A program made the translations under genes and the position numbers. A model generated the notes under the pieces. It was not told the origin of the DNA, did no database searches, and was given only the letters and a program-made list of their open reading frames with translations. Positions 54,701-64,000 of a DNA stretch of 64,000 nt are shown piece by piece. This DNA comes from Aculops lycopersici (taxonomy: Eukaryota; Arthropoda; Arachnida; Trombidiformes; Eriophyidae). The DNA is taken from positions 572,266 through 636,265 of the forward strand of contig WNKI01000005.1 in assembly GCA_015350385.1 (NCBI GenBank), read 5' to 3'. Positions within the stretch are counted from its first letter, which is position 1. The number at the start of each line of letters is the position of its first letter.

Positions 54701-55432
54701 TTATTCCACAAAACAGCAACACTGGCAACGGCAAAGCGGTCACCTAATTGGAGGCCATTAGAAATTACGCAACATCCTCTGGTGCTTCTAAGCCCAAATT
54801 GCGTCGCTAAAACTGAAGCCCATCGATCAGTGGACTTGTCGACAACCACCACGACAGCAACAACGACCACGACGATGCCACCGCCGCTACTGCCAACCAC
54901 GAGAAGTTGGAAGAGTGAGGCGATACATTCGCCAGTTCACATGATTTGCTTGCCCATTCAATGTAATACCGACGGCCACAGGCGATGATATCGTGCCACT
55001 CGATCAGCTGATTGAGTTTCCTTCTTGTGGCTCACTCCCGACTGGCGACAGTCAGTAGGGAGTGGGCACGGCTATGGTTACTACTGTATCCTTTGTTGAA
55101 AAGCAAACCCCAACCAACAGTATCACTCACTTTGATCTCTTTGTGCGATTGTTTACATTGTGTTAAGCGATGCACAAGCCAATTCATCGGTCTCTCGATT
55201 CTCCATCAAACTGCTAACTTCGGCAAATTGGCAAGACGAACCATCGAGACGACGGCGACGAACGAGAGAACGAGCCGACGAGATGAGTTAGTGAAAGAAG
55301 TCTAGATTTGTTCCAATTCAACTCAGCTCTCATCTCGATTATTATTGGTAGCTCGCGTTGACAAGCCGCTAAAGGTTCCATTTATTGCGATAACCGGAAG
55401 TTGCTTGTGCAAGATCACGGCAAGGGGGCAGC
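51727..55432. other. 3.7 kb intergenic region
   Basis: Divergent promoter space between member B and alpha-mannosidase. No gene is supported on either strand. It contains a perfect 10-base-pair hairpin at 53944-53968 and a few dispersed purine-rich runs; the ORFs are short and unlike known proteins. Confidence 0.55.
53944..53968. other. Perfect hairpin, 10-bp stem and 5-base loop
   Basis: GGTAGAGGTT, loop GTGCA, then its exact complement. No poly-T or gene end nearby, so it is not an obvious terminator. Confidence 0.6.
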
Positions 55433-58400
55433 ATGGCGCCTCGTCATTTCGGTACCTTGTTGTTGTTGGCTTCAATATTAACTCTCGTCAACAACGCAAG
55501 TGTGTCTGCTTATAATCTTCACGAGAAGGATATTAATGAACTGTTCAAGTTGACCAACGATGGAGCATCAGGTAGTCAAGAGAACAATGAGCAACCACCC
55601 ACCTGTGGCTACGCTTCGTGTCCCACTACGCAACCAAACAAGACAAACGTCCACATCGTCGCGCATACGCATGACGACGTTGGCTGGCTCAAGACGGTTG
55701 ACCAATACTTTTATGGAACTCGAAAGCGCGACCACCAGTTTGGGGTCCAGTTTATTCTGGACTCACTGATACCCGAGCTAATCATGGACAAGCAGAAGAG
55801 ATTTATCTATGTTGAGATGGCATTTTTCATTAAATGGTGGAATGAACAGAATAACGCAATGAAAGAGGCCGTCAAGCGGCTTATTAGTGAGGGGCGACTG
55901 GAGTTTGTCAATGGAGGCTGGTGCATGAATGACGAGGCAACAGTTACCTACCAGTCGATCATTGAACAGATGACTTTGGGTTTGAGATTCTTGAACCAAA
56001 CGTTCGGGGACTGCGGACACCCAAAGGCTGGCTGGCAAATAGACCCTTTTGGGCACACCAATGAGCAGGCCTCGTTGTTTGCTCAATTTGGCTTCGATGG
56101 CATGTATTTTACTCGAATGGTTGACGAGGATAAAAATCAGAGGACTCAAAACAAGAGTTTGGATATAATTTGGCACGGCGATCGAGCGTTGAGTGGTCAA
56201 TCGGGATCTATTTTTACAAACATCTTTAGAGATGGCTACTACCCGCCAGCTAATTTTTGTTTCGATGTCTTTTGCTACGACGATTATGTGGTGGATAACA
56301 AGAATTCCTATGAGTACAACATCGAGACTAAGAGCGCGGATTTAGTTCAATTTATTAGAAAGTATGCTGAGTCAAAGTTGACAAAAGACATACTGATTCC
56401 CATTGGCGGCGACTTCCATTACACGGCGGCCGGTCAAAACTTCAAGGCATTGGACAAGCTGATCAGGTATATAAGTGAAAATTATCCAGATATAAATATC
56501 TTCTATTCGACGCCGAGCTGCTACCAGCATTCGGTTCATCAAGCAGTTAAGCAAAAATCGATCAAGTTGCCTGAGAAGTACAATGACTTTATGCCCTACG
56601 AAAGCTCACCTTCAGTTTGGTGGTCGGGCTATTTCTCTAGTCGGCCCTCAGTGAAGCTGGTGGAGAGGGAACTCTCGAAGTTGCTACCTGTTGCTCGAAT
56701 GGTTTCCCTGGCCCACTTAATTAGACAGCAACAACAGGTGGCCACTAGCTCCTGGGTGGAGCTTGTGGAGGAGCACGAGGGCCAGTGTTTGTTGCCACTC
56801 TGGGAGATGCTTAGCGATTTGCAACACCACGATGCAGTGACAGGCACGGAGAAGCAACATGTCACCGATGATTACGTAAGACGCTCGCATGAAGCCAGCA
56901 AGTTGTGCTCCAAATTCATCGGCGACATTCGGCGGGCAAAATTGAATGACTATATCAGGAAGTCAATCAAAAATGAGCAGCTTAGAGAGAGTGGAAAGCA
57001 GTATAAATTGGACTCTGTGTATTTGGAAAACACAATGTTGTGTCCGTTGCTAAACATAAGTCAATGTGACGCTTTAGAGTCCGAAGTGGACGTTGCCCAC
57101 TTCATGCGCTTGGATGTGGCTCACAGTACCACCGGTGACAAATTGAATAATAATCACCAAAACTCCAGCTCGGGTTCGATCCCAACAGCAACGCCGAGCA
57201 CTTCGCACTCAACAACTATAGCTAACCACTACAACCACCAGCAACAACCACCTGCCGCCGCTCAAGTTAGCGCCCCGGTTACGCAACAAGCGCAATCTAC
57301 AAGTCGCTCGAGATCCACGATGACGCAATCGAGATCGTTTAGGGCGCTGCCCGTTGAGTTGGCCACAAGGAGCGTGCTACTTAATGTCTACAATCCACTC
57401 GAGAGACCGGTGAGCCAGCACGACATTCGGTTGCCGTGTAATTGGCGTTGCGACATTGAGAAGGTGAAGGTGATTCACTTGAGCACCAATGAAACGATGA
57501 AACTTATTCGACTTCCTGTTCCGCGAGGCGTAAGCGCACTGCCATTCAGAGAGGCCATAACAAACTATGAAATTTTGTTCTACGCAAACATTCCGGCTTT
57601 GGGCTATACGAGCTTCGTCATCGAGGACTCCAATGACGAGGATGTAATCGATGAGGAAGAGGATCCAAACGACTCGTTGGTTGTCTCAGACGAGTCCATT
57701 TTTGCCAAACTCAAGAGCACGCTTAAGAGTCGCCGAACCAAGAGGTCAATTAGGAGAAAAGGGCAGGGTAGAGTTGGAAAATTTGAGTATTTTAAACTTG
57801 ATCTTGACGACCACCAAAGCAGAAAAACCAATTCAGAATATATGAGAAACAAGAGAGACGCGCTTGTTGGTCAGCAGACGGGACAGCAACAGAACCACGC
57901 CGATCGAGTTATAGTGAAATTTGACACCAGCACTGGAATGATTGTTGGCCTAAAGCGAGTTAGAGATGGGAGCGTCCTCAATATAACCCAAAAGTTTGGC
58001 TGGTACTTTCCGGCAAACAAGTTGGCCCAACCGGGAGCCTACACCTTTCGACCGAACACCACAGATCCATACCTATTGGATCGGCCCACTTCCTACAAGA
58101 TGTTTAAGCGCAAAAACGGGGCCTTGATCGAGATTCACCAAAAGTGGGCCGATTGGATATGGCAAACTATCCGAGTGGACGCAAAAAAGAATTACATTGG
58201 GTTCGACTATGTCGTAGGTCCCATTCCAACGCTCGGCAATGTTGGTCGCGAAGTTGTCTCGCGTTACATAACCTCCCTCTCGAATAAAGGGGCCTTCTTG
58301 ACCGATTCCAATGGCCGCCAATTGCTCACCAGGCACAAGTTTCGCAACAACGAGCCAGAGCAACTTGGTGGCTCCTTCTTTCCGGTTGTTTCGACCATTA

Positions 58401-59449
58401 TGCTCCGAGACATCGACAATCGACTAAATAGAACAAGAAAGAGCTCAGTGGACGCAGTGGCTATTTTAGTGGATAGGTCGCAGGCGGGCACCAGTTTGCA
58501 CGAGGGACAAATGGAGCTGCTGGTCCATCGGCGACACCTTAAAGATGATCACTGGGGAGTGGAGGAGCCACTCAACGAGCCGGGAGAGGACGGCCGAGGT
58601 CTGGTTACGAGGGGACGCCACAGATTGTTTCTAAAATTCCAAGAGGATCTCGCCTCAACAACAGGTGGCTCAACTGGTGCGAGCAACGAGGAGGCCACCA
58701 CCTTGACCGACGGAAAGCCTCAATTGTTTGAACTTCCGGCCACGCCTAGGGCAAATCTGCACTACGAGAAGCAGTACGCTACAAACAAGTTGAATAAGAC
58801 AACAAAAAATCACAATGCCATCACCACCAAGACCTATGTTGTGCATGATAGAATTTACAACGAGCTCAGGCAAGAGGCGGTCAAGTTTGCGCTTAGGCCA
58901 GTGCTCACCTTCGATAGATTGCGCGTCTCGGCTAGCGAGTTTGTTGACATGATTGCGAGCGAGGGACCGAGGATCAAAACCGACTTCACAATGATCAATG
59001 CAACACTACCAAACAACGTCCACCTTTTGACTTTGCAGCCATGGAACATTAGGAACAACTCCATTCTGATTCGGTTGGAAAATCTAGACAACCCGCTAAC
59101 TTTGCACCCCTTTCCAGACCTCGAGAGTTACCATAGTTTGTACGAATATTACAAAACAACAAGCGACTTCTACGAGTCGGGAGCTTCCGACGACAATTGT
59201 GTTGATCGGCTGAGACCAAGTGTCGAGGTTGACATTGAGTATTTGATCAAGAAGATTCGCATTGTTTCAATGGAGGAGTTGAGGCTGGGCGCCGATGTTC
59301 GATTCTCGTTGTCAGGAGAAACGAGGAGACTCAATTGGACGGAGGAAGTCAACATGGCGGACATTTGCCAGTCAAATACAAAGCCCACAGCCATCAAGCT
59401 GGCGCCTCGACAGATCCGAACCTTCCTCGTGGACTTTGAGTACCTGTAA
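55433..59449 (+). CDS. Lysosomal alpha-mannosidase (GH38)
   Basis: Exoglycosidase that trims alpha-linked mannose from N-glycans in the lysosome. 1,338 residues in one exon. Signal peptide 1-26. Catalytic domain: AHTHDDVGWLKTVDQYF with zinc ligands H80 and D82, GGWCMNDEA, and WQIDPFGHTNEQ with nucleophile D204. These match H72, D74 and D196 of mammalian lysosomal enzyme at the same spacing; QHHDAVTGTEKQHV gives the last zinc histidine. C-terminal GH38 domains are recognisable (VLLNVYNPLER, GWYFPANKLAQPGAYTFRPN, EVVSRY, LLVHRR, VHLLTLQPW). The family norm is about 1,000 residues; the excess comes from low-complexity insertions near residues 575-640 (S/T/Q/H-rich) and 735-820 (acidic then basic, with RRTKRSIRRK). 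AATAAA at 59469-59474 follows the stop. A tail-to-tail neighbour ends 166 bases on. Confidence 0.96.
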   Translation: MAPRHFGTLLLLASILTLVNNASVSAYNLHEKDINELFKLTNDGASGSQENNEQPPTCGYASCPTTQPNKTNVHIVAHTHDDVGWLKTVDQYFYGTRKRDHQFGVQFILDSLIPELIMDKQKRFIYVEMAFFIKWWNEQNNAMKEAVKRLISEGRLEFVNGGWCMNDEATVTYQSIIEQMTLGLRFLNQTFGDCGHPKAGWQIDPFGHTNEQASLFAQFGFDGMYFTRMVDEDKNQRTQNKSLDIIWHGDRALSGQSGSIFTNIFRDGYYPPANFCFDVFCYDDYVVDNKNSYEYNIETKSADLVQFIRKYAESKLTKDILIPIGGDFHYTAAGQNFKALDKLIRYISENYPDINIFYSTPSCYQHSVHQAVKQKSIKLPEKYNDFMPYESSPSVWWSGYFSSRPSVKLVERELSKLLPVARMVSLAHLIRQQQQVATSSWVELVEEHEGQCLLPLWEMLSDLQHHDAVTGTEKQHVTDDYVRRSHEASKLCSKFIGDIRRAKLNDYIRKSIKNEQLRESGKQYKLDSVYLENTMLCPLLNISQCDALESEVDVAHFMRLDVAHSTTGDKLNNNHQNSSSGSIPTATPSTSHSTTIANHYNHQQQPPAAAQVSAPVTQQAQSTSRSRSTMTQSRSFRALPVELATRSVLLNVYNPLERPVSQHDIRLPCNWRCDIEKVKVIHLSTNETMKLIRLPVPRGVSALPFREAITNYEILFYANIPALGYTSFVIEDSNDEDVIDEEEDPNDSLVVSDESIFAKLKSTLKSRRTKRSIRRKGQGRVGKFEYFKLDLDDHQSRKTNSEYMRNKRDALVGQQTGQQQNHADRVIVKFDTSTGMIVGLKRVRDGSVLNITQKFGWYFPANKLAQPGAYTFRPNTTDPYLLDRPTSYKMFKRKNGALIEIHQKWADWIWQTIRVDAKKNYIGFDYVVGPIPTLGNVGREVVSRYITSLSNKGAFLTDSNGRQLLTRHKFRNNEPEQLGGSFFPVVSTIMLRDIDNRLNRTRKSSVDAVAILVDRSQAGTSLHEGQMELLVHRRHLKDDHWGVEEPLNEPGEDGRGLVTRGRHRLFLKFQEDLASTTGGSTGASNEEATTLTDGKPQLFELPATPRANLHYEKQYATNKLNKTTKNHNAITTKTYVVHDRIYNELRQEAVKFALRPVLTFDRLRVSASEFVDMIASEGPRIKTDFTMINATLPNNVHLLTLQPWNIRNNSILIRLENLDNPLTLHPFPDLESYHSLYEYYKTTSDFYESGASDDNCVDRLRPSVEVDIEYLIKKIRIVSMEELRLGADVRFSLSGETRRLNWTEEVNMADICQSNTKPTAIKLAPRQIRTFLVDFEYL

Positions 59450-59468
59450 TTGGTGTGAAGGATATCGA

Positions 59469-59474
59469 AATAAA
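59469..59474 (+). terminator. Polyadenylation signal of alpha-mannosidase
   Basis: AATAAA 20 bases after the stop codon. Confidence 0.75.
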
Positions 59475-59614
59475 TCAAATTGTTTGAATTGATTCAATGC
59501 CTGAGCTATCAAATTGAGCTCCATGACGGTCATGATCGGGTAAGAAATATATGGTGATCAAAAGAAAACATTCCGCCTTTAATTGGTTACAACACACATT
59601 GCACATCTAGCCGA

Positions 59615-61873
59615 CTAATTCTGGCGATCCTTCGTTCCAATTCTAATGGATGCCGACTCCACCTGGCTCTTGCAAAAGTTGAGCTCCTCCTGAGCTGAAC
59701 TAAATTGGGCCTCAAGTTTGTCCTTTGTATTGAGTAGCTCGTTGAATTCATCAAACAGTTTGTCCATTTCCTTCTGATTATACACGGTGCTAATCTTAAG
59801 CCTCCTCTCTAGAAGCAGGTATTTGCCCTCGAGTGTGTCTTTGCTGAGGAGCAAATCGTTGAAGTCATTCACCATCGAGTCAATTTCACGTTGAGTACTC
59901 TCCTTGGCCTCAATGGCTAACTCAAGTTGCTTAGAGATATCCTGATACTTTTGTCGCATCTTCAAATAATCCTCGAAGCTCACGCCCGACTTTGGTTTCC
60001 CACGCTCATCCTTGGCCTCGAGTAACTCTTGCATTTGGTTGTCAATCAATTCGATGGCAAAGTCAAGTCGCTTCTTAAGCAAGTCAACGTCACCAGTCAG
60101 CATGACAATCTTGTCAGCTTGACTCTTGATTTGTTCGATTGATTCATCGTTCTTCTTCAAGGCCGCAGCTAGCTGGCTTCTCATGAGCTCGTTGGACATT
60201 TTCAAGGTTGCAATCTCCGTTGCTTGGCCATCGGACTTCACCTCGCTCAAGGCCTGGGCGTCGGCGACCTGTTGCTTAAGTTGAGTCTCGCGGCGTTCCG
60301 AGGCGCTTAGTGAGGATCTTAGATCATCAACAATCTTATTCACCGAGACCAACATTTCATCGCGCTCATTCAATAAGATCCTCTGCTTCTTCTCATTCGC
60401 TGCCGCCGAGCTTTGGCATTCTCTAAACTCCAATCTCGAAGATTGCTCTTGTTGCTTAACATCCTCCAATTGACTTCTCAACAAATTTATTTCCTTGAGC
60501 GCCTTATCCTTCTCGCTATTACAGATGGTTAGGTGACTTTGCGCCTCAGTTATCTGCAAATTGGTTACCTTAGACTGCTGATTGGCTGAGGTTAGTTCCT
60601 TCTCTAGGTCAGCCACTTTCTTCTTCAATGTGATGTAGTCGTTAGTTTGGGCATTGAGCCTGGTGATTTGACACTGTTTTTGAGACTCAAGCTCAGTTAT
60701 CTTGTTTTTCAGCGTCGCAATGCTCGCCTCAGACTCCTCAACCTTCAACTTCCATGATTTGGATAGCTTGTCGCTAGCTGCCACCTTGTCCTCCAAGTTC
60801 TTGATAGTATCCTTACTTTTATTCTCGCTTTGGTCCAATTTATTCTGCAAATCTTTCACCTGTTGAGCGGATCGCTCGCGAGCCTTCCTGGCCTCGTCTA
60901 GCTCGCGCTGAAGCGAAGCCATTGATTCATTCAGACCCATAGAGTCGCGCTCCTTAACGCTGGCCTGCTCCTCCATTTGACCCTTCAGCTCACCAACTTG
61001 TTGCCTCAACCGAGCCTCAGACTTATCCTTGTCCGATAGGGAGGTTTCAAGAGTGGACACCACGGTATTTAAAGCGGATATTTCCTTCTTTCGGCCCTCA
61101 AGGGTAGCCCTGTTCTTCTCGGCCTCAGTGTCAAAGCGAGCTTGCAAATCTTTCAACTTCTTGCTCTCCATTTGCTCGCGTTGTAACACAAAGTCGAACT
61201 GGTTTCGCATCGCATCCAATTCCTGATTCAATCTATTAATCTCATCAGCCAAACCCTTGGCGTCAACTAGACTCTTTGTATCCATTTGAGCTTGCAACTC
61301 CTTTAGGTGCTTGTTAGATTGCTCCTCTCTTTGCTCCGCAGTTTCAAGCTCTCTTTTTAAACGCTTGAGCTCCCTCTTTAAATTTAAAACATCCTCTGGT
61401 CGAACCACTTGTGGCTCTGGGGTTACAGGTTGCGGCTCTACCTTTTCAGTTTCAACTGTTTTATCCAATCCCTTCGCCTCGTTCTTGAAGACACCAGCAC
61501 CATTAGCCCGGTCTTTTCTATTTTCTTGAACTTTTTTCATACAATCACTCAAGTAGGCTGCCACGGCCGGCGACTCATTTTTTCTCAGACTCTCTACAAC
61601 GTCGCCAAGGAGCTTCATGTCGATATCTGCCTTATCGTTGAACTTGTCCACCACAACCACCTGACTCTTGGCCAAACTGGAAACTCCCCGGCAGAAGTGT
61701 TCACATTGGGCGGGCTGAGGAACTTTGCGTAAAGCAAAACGGAGCCGCGATATGACCACAGCGTCGATGTCGATAGCTGATGTCTCGCTAATTAAACCGA
61801 TCACCGCCAATGAGGCTAATGATATGTAAATAAAATTAATATTTGTCATCACGCATAAATCAATCTGTCTCAT
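59615..61873 (-). CDS. Secreted coiled-coil protein, family member C
   Basis: 752 residues from the ATG at 61873; a second ATG eight codons on (MTNINFIYISLASLAVIGLI) starts a cleaner signal peptide. The signature IDAVVISRLRFALRKVPQPA, C57-x3-C61-x-G (QCEHFCRG), a helix DMKLLGDVVESLRKNESPAV and YLSDCM repeats what members A and B have. A Pro/Gln linker follows (QPVTPEPQVV). From about residue 160 to 740 it is one long coiled coil with a few short breaks and isolated cysteines. Like myosin rods and giantin-type proteins it will draw unspecific coiled-coil matches; the N-terminal signature is the informative part. Function unknown; export from the cell is inferred from the leader. Confidence 0.87.
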   Translation of the reverse strand: MRQIDLCVMTNINFIYISLASLAVIGLISETSAIDIDAVVISRLRFALRKVPQPAQCEHFCRGVSSLAKSQVVVVDKFNDKADIDMKLLGDVVESLRKNESPAVAAYLSDCMKKVQENRKDRANGAGVFKNEAKGLDKTVETEKVEPQPVTPEPQVVRPEDVLNLKRELKRLKRELETAEQREEQSNKHLKELQAQMDTKSLVDAKGLADEINRLNQELDAMRNQFDFVLQREQMESKKLKDLQARFDTEAEKNRATLEGRKKEISALNTVVSTLETSLSDKDKSEARLRQQVGELKGQMEEQASVKERDSMGLNESMASLQRELDEARKARERSAQQVKDLQNKLDQSENKSKDTIKNLEDKVAASDKLSKSWKLKVEESEASIATLKNKITELESQKQCQITRLNAQTNDYITLKKKVADLEKELTSANQQSKVTNLQITEAQSHLTICNSEKDKALKEINLLRSQLEDVKQQEQSSRLEFRECQSSAAANEKKQRILLNERDEMLVSVNKIVDDLRSSLSASERRETQLKQQVADAQALSEVKSDGQATEIATLKMSNELMRSQLAAALKKNDESIEQIKSQADKIVMLTGDVDLLKKRLDFAIELIDNQMQELLEAKDERGKPKSGVSFEDYLKMRQKYQDISKQLELAIEAKESTQREIDSMVNDFNDLLLSKDTLEGKYLLLERRLKISTVYNQKEMDKLFDEFNELLNTKDKLEAQFSSAQEELNFCKSQVESASIRIGTKDRQN

Positions 61874-62569
61874 CGAAAGTTTAATTGACGGAAACAATGT
61901 AGATGCATGTTTGTCCGATTAGATTGCGCCATTGAAAGCACTGTAGACATTCTATCTTTGCGGCAGAGGCGCTATTTATATCTCATACCTGAAAGTCTAG
62001 ACCACAGAATTTGTCAATCTAGTTTTTCTATTTCAGTTGGTTGAACATGATGAACCTCTAAAATCTGGACGGATCATTCATGGTCTATGGCTGTAGTAAT
62101 TAAGTCCGCTTGATTAGCGTGGATATGGTGATGAGACATGAATCTTAACAGGTGACTATCGTGGCAGTGGTCAGCACAGCAAGAGCGCTGCAAGTGGGCC
62201 CATTGTAAGCCAAAATCAAGTCTGAGTAATGTGCCCTGCGGCCTCAAATAAGCAACGTGATGTTATCAGTCCCAACTTGGTGATATTTTCCCTTTGGATT
62301 CCAACTCCCGGAGAGATTCTTTATCACGGATTTCACCAATCATTTTAAATAAGAGCAACATCTAGATAGTCTTATGCACCAATTAACTGTTTGCAAAATG
62401 TATACAACTCACATGGGGCCATGTGTAAATGGACAAAACCGAGTCAACATGTGAGAAAATGCGCGAGCAAAAAGCACATGCATTCTATATTCCTTCTCAC
62501 ATGTTAATTTAAAAATTGATATTGTTCTCTCTATCATAAGAATTCGACTCGACAAGATGACCCTCTGAA
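61874..62569. other. Divergent intergenic region
   Basis: Between member C (-) and the small membrane ORF plus ArgRS (+). Presumably a two-way promoter region. No other feature seen. Confidence 0.5.
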
Positions 62570-62782
62570 ATGTCCGAAGTATCCAATCTCAGCCTCTTTG
62601 ACCCACACTTTTTCACCTTCCTAAGTCTAGTCAGCTTCTTTGGTGGAATATCAGGATTGTTGACAAGATATCGCCAGCAACAACTTCGCTCTAAGTCTCT
62701 AGCCAGATTCGATAGGTCCAGGAACGATTCGGAGGAAGATTATCATACTCTAATTGAGATGAACAATCACAAAGAGAATTGA
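62570..62782 (+). CDS. Small single-pass membrane protein, 70 residues
   Basis: Starts MSEVSNLSLFDPHFFTFLSL, giving one hydrophobic segment (about residues 12-33, HFFTFLSLVSFFGGISGLL). A basic stretch (TRYRQQQLRSKSLARFDRSR) and an acidic polar tail follow. This is the layout of many small mitochondrial or ER membrane proteins, but I do not recognise the family. The stop is only 10 bases before the ArgRS start, in another frame. Either one mRNA carries both, or this is a long upstream ORF that controls ArgRS translation, or it is spurious. Confidence 0.45.
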   Translation: MSEVSNLSLFDPHFFTFLSLVSFFGGISGLLTRYRQQQLRSKSLARFDRSRNDSEEDYHTLIEMNNHKEN

Positions 62783-62792
62783 GTTATCTAGT

Positions 62793-64000
62793 ATGTATAT
62801 TAAGTCTCAGTTACGATCCTTATTAGGCGATCTATTAGTCAAGCATCCGATCGATAGGACTAGGTCGAGAGTAGCGAACAAGCAAGCAATTAAATATATC
62901 ACTGTGTCCAACATCGATCCACAACTATTGCCCGTGAATGCGAGAGGCCCAGAGGTGGGTGCATTTTTGAGGATATTAGCATCTGACACAAAGAATGCTG
63001 AGCAAATAGCTGAACAAGTGAGAAAGCATCAAGAGGATCTCCAAGTAGAATCGGTCCACGTGTTAAACGGAGCTCTCGATCATAGAAATTCCCCGGAACA
63101 TCATCCGACAATATTTCACAAATCTGTCCTGCTAAAACTAAACCGAAAGTCATTCCTCAAATCCACTCTGAAACCCATAACAACAACAGATGGTCTAGCA
63201 GGTCCCATATTGGCAAAAGAAATATTGGATTGTGAACAGAGTAGTAAGCGACTCGTGATTGACTTTAGCTCGCCGAATATTGCAAAACCTTTCCACTTTG
63301 GCCATCTAAAATCAACTATTTTAGGCAACTTCCTATCTAACATAAACAGATTCGTTGGCAATGATGTTGTTAGACTCAATTACATTGGCGATTGGGGGAC
63401 TCAGTATGGGTTGTTGAATTTGGGTTTGGCCGAAGACAAAGATTTTCTCAGTTCAATAGAACCATCCGGAGATAACTATGGCCTATTGCGCCATCTCGTC
63501 GATATCTATGTGGAGGCAAATGAAAAGGGTCGCAAAGATGACTCATTCTACGAGAGAGCAAAGCAAAAGTTACAAGAGTTAGAGTCGGATCCCAAACAAC
63601 GAGCAAAGTGGCAGCGGATTCGAGATATTTCTTTAGAAGAATTGAAAAAATCTTACACTCGACTGAACATTGAGTTTGACGTCCACGAATTTGAATCTGA
63701 TTATGTAAAGAGATCCGGCGAGCTTGTAGAGGTGATGAAAAAATTGGACTTTGTCCGTATTGTAGAGGATGGTCATGTGGTTGCCAAATTGGATAAGAAT
63801 CTAAAGGAATATGAGGTGCCAATTCAGAGATCCGATGGGGCGAGTTTGTATTTAACTCGTGACATTTCAGCCGCACTGGCCAGGAAAGAGAAATACAATT
63901 TTGACAAAATGCTTTACATTGTTGGCTCGGATCAAGAACGCCACTTTCACTCATTGAAGGAGATAATCCGAAGGTTGGGTCACGATTGGCATACCCAACT
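62793..64000 (+). CDS. RARS2: Arginyl-tRNA synthetase, mitochondrial type, 3' end outside window
   Basis: Class I synthetase that charges tRNA-Arg. 402 residues are present. They read from ATG through a divergent N-terminal region and the HIGH-like signature (SSPNIAKPFHFGHLKSTILG), NYIGDWGTQYGLL, SYTRLNIEFDVHEFES, DGASLYLTRDISAAL and MLYIVGSDQERHFHSLKEII. These are ArgRS hallmarks (SSPNxAKxxHxGHLRST and GDWGTQ). The short N-terminal region and the sequence DGASLYLTRDIAAA-type favour the RARS2/mitochondrial group (about 580 residues) over the cytosolic enzyme. The missing part should include the KMSKS region and the anticodon-binding domain. Confidence 0.92.
   Translation, partial: MYIKSQLRSLLGDLLVKHPIDRTRSRVANKQAIKYITVSNIDPQLLPVNARGPEVGAFLRILASDTKNAEQIAEQVRKHQEDLQVESVHVLNGALDHRNSPEHHPTIFHKSVLLKLNRKSFLKSTLKPITTTDGLAGPILAKEILDCEQSSKRLVIDFSSPNIAKPFHFGHLKSTILGNFLSNINRFVGNDVVRLNYIGDWGTQYGLLNLGLAEDKDFLSSIEPSGDNYGLLRHLVDIYVEANEKGRKDDSFYERAKQKLQELESDPKQRAKWQRIRDISLEELKKSYTRLNIEFDVHEFESDYVKRSGELVEVMKKLDFVRIVEDGHVVAKLDKNLKEYEVPIQRSDGASLYLTRDISAALARKEKYNFDKMLYIVGSDQERHFHSLKEIIRRLGHDWHTQ

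Overview
The window is animal nuclear DNA. Genes are split by GT-AG introns, carry metazoan polyadenylation signals, and match animal families (AIP1/WDR1, mitoferrin, SPF30, CK2 alpha, mitochondrial glutamate carrier, lysosomal alpha-mannosidase, mitochondrial ArgRS). Most coding regions are uninterrupted or have one intron, proteins carry long Q/N/H/S/A tracts, and genes are densely packed on both strands. This fits an arthropod with a compact, intron-poor genome, perhaps a mite, but the sequence alone does not fix the species.

Layout. 1-1898 (-): 5' part of AIP1/WDR1. 2817-7113 (-): secreted Ala/Gly/Ser-rich repeat precursor cut by at least 23 furin-type sites, with a 342-base gap. 8220-9883 (-): a small coiled-coil protein and mitoferrin. 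10172-10453: a mariner-type MITE. 10506-13022 (-): trypsin-like protease with a 380-residue insertion. 14027-16975 (-): a Myc-like bHLH protein, SPF30 without its Tudor domain, and a small ERH-like protein. 17532-26190 (+): a complete Ty3/gypsy-type LTR retrotransposon with identical LTRs and a third ORF. 26370-27785 (+): CK2 alpha, directly downstream of the element. 28348-29394 (-): glutamate carrier. 30541-45134 (-): a giant Ras-type GTPase with a 9.4 kb intron. 47564-51726 (-): two coiled-coil secreted paralogues and a decayed third copy. 55433-59449 (+): lysosomal alpha-mannosidase. 59615-61873 (-): a further coiled-coil paralogue. 62570-64000 (+): a tiny membrane protein 10 bases ahead of mitochondrial-type ArgRS, which runs off the window.

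The most remarkable item is the retrotransposon. Beyond gag and pol it encodes a 492-residue protein joining a PHD finger, a chromodomain, a Ulp1/SENP-like cysteine-protease core (H-17-D ... Q-6-C, the same spacing as Ulp1) and a C2HC zinc finger. Its pol has a degenerate first RNase H followed by a second, intact RNase H, as retroviruses do. Next in interest are the repeat precursor, whose units look like pyroglutamyl/amidated peptides of silk-like composition, the giant Ras protein, and the expanding family of secreted coiled-coil proteins.
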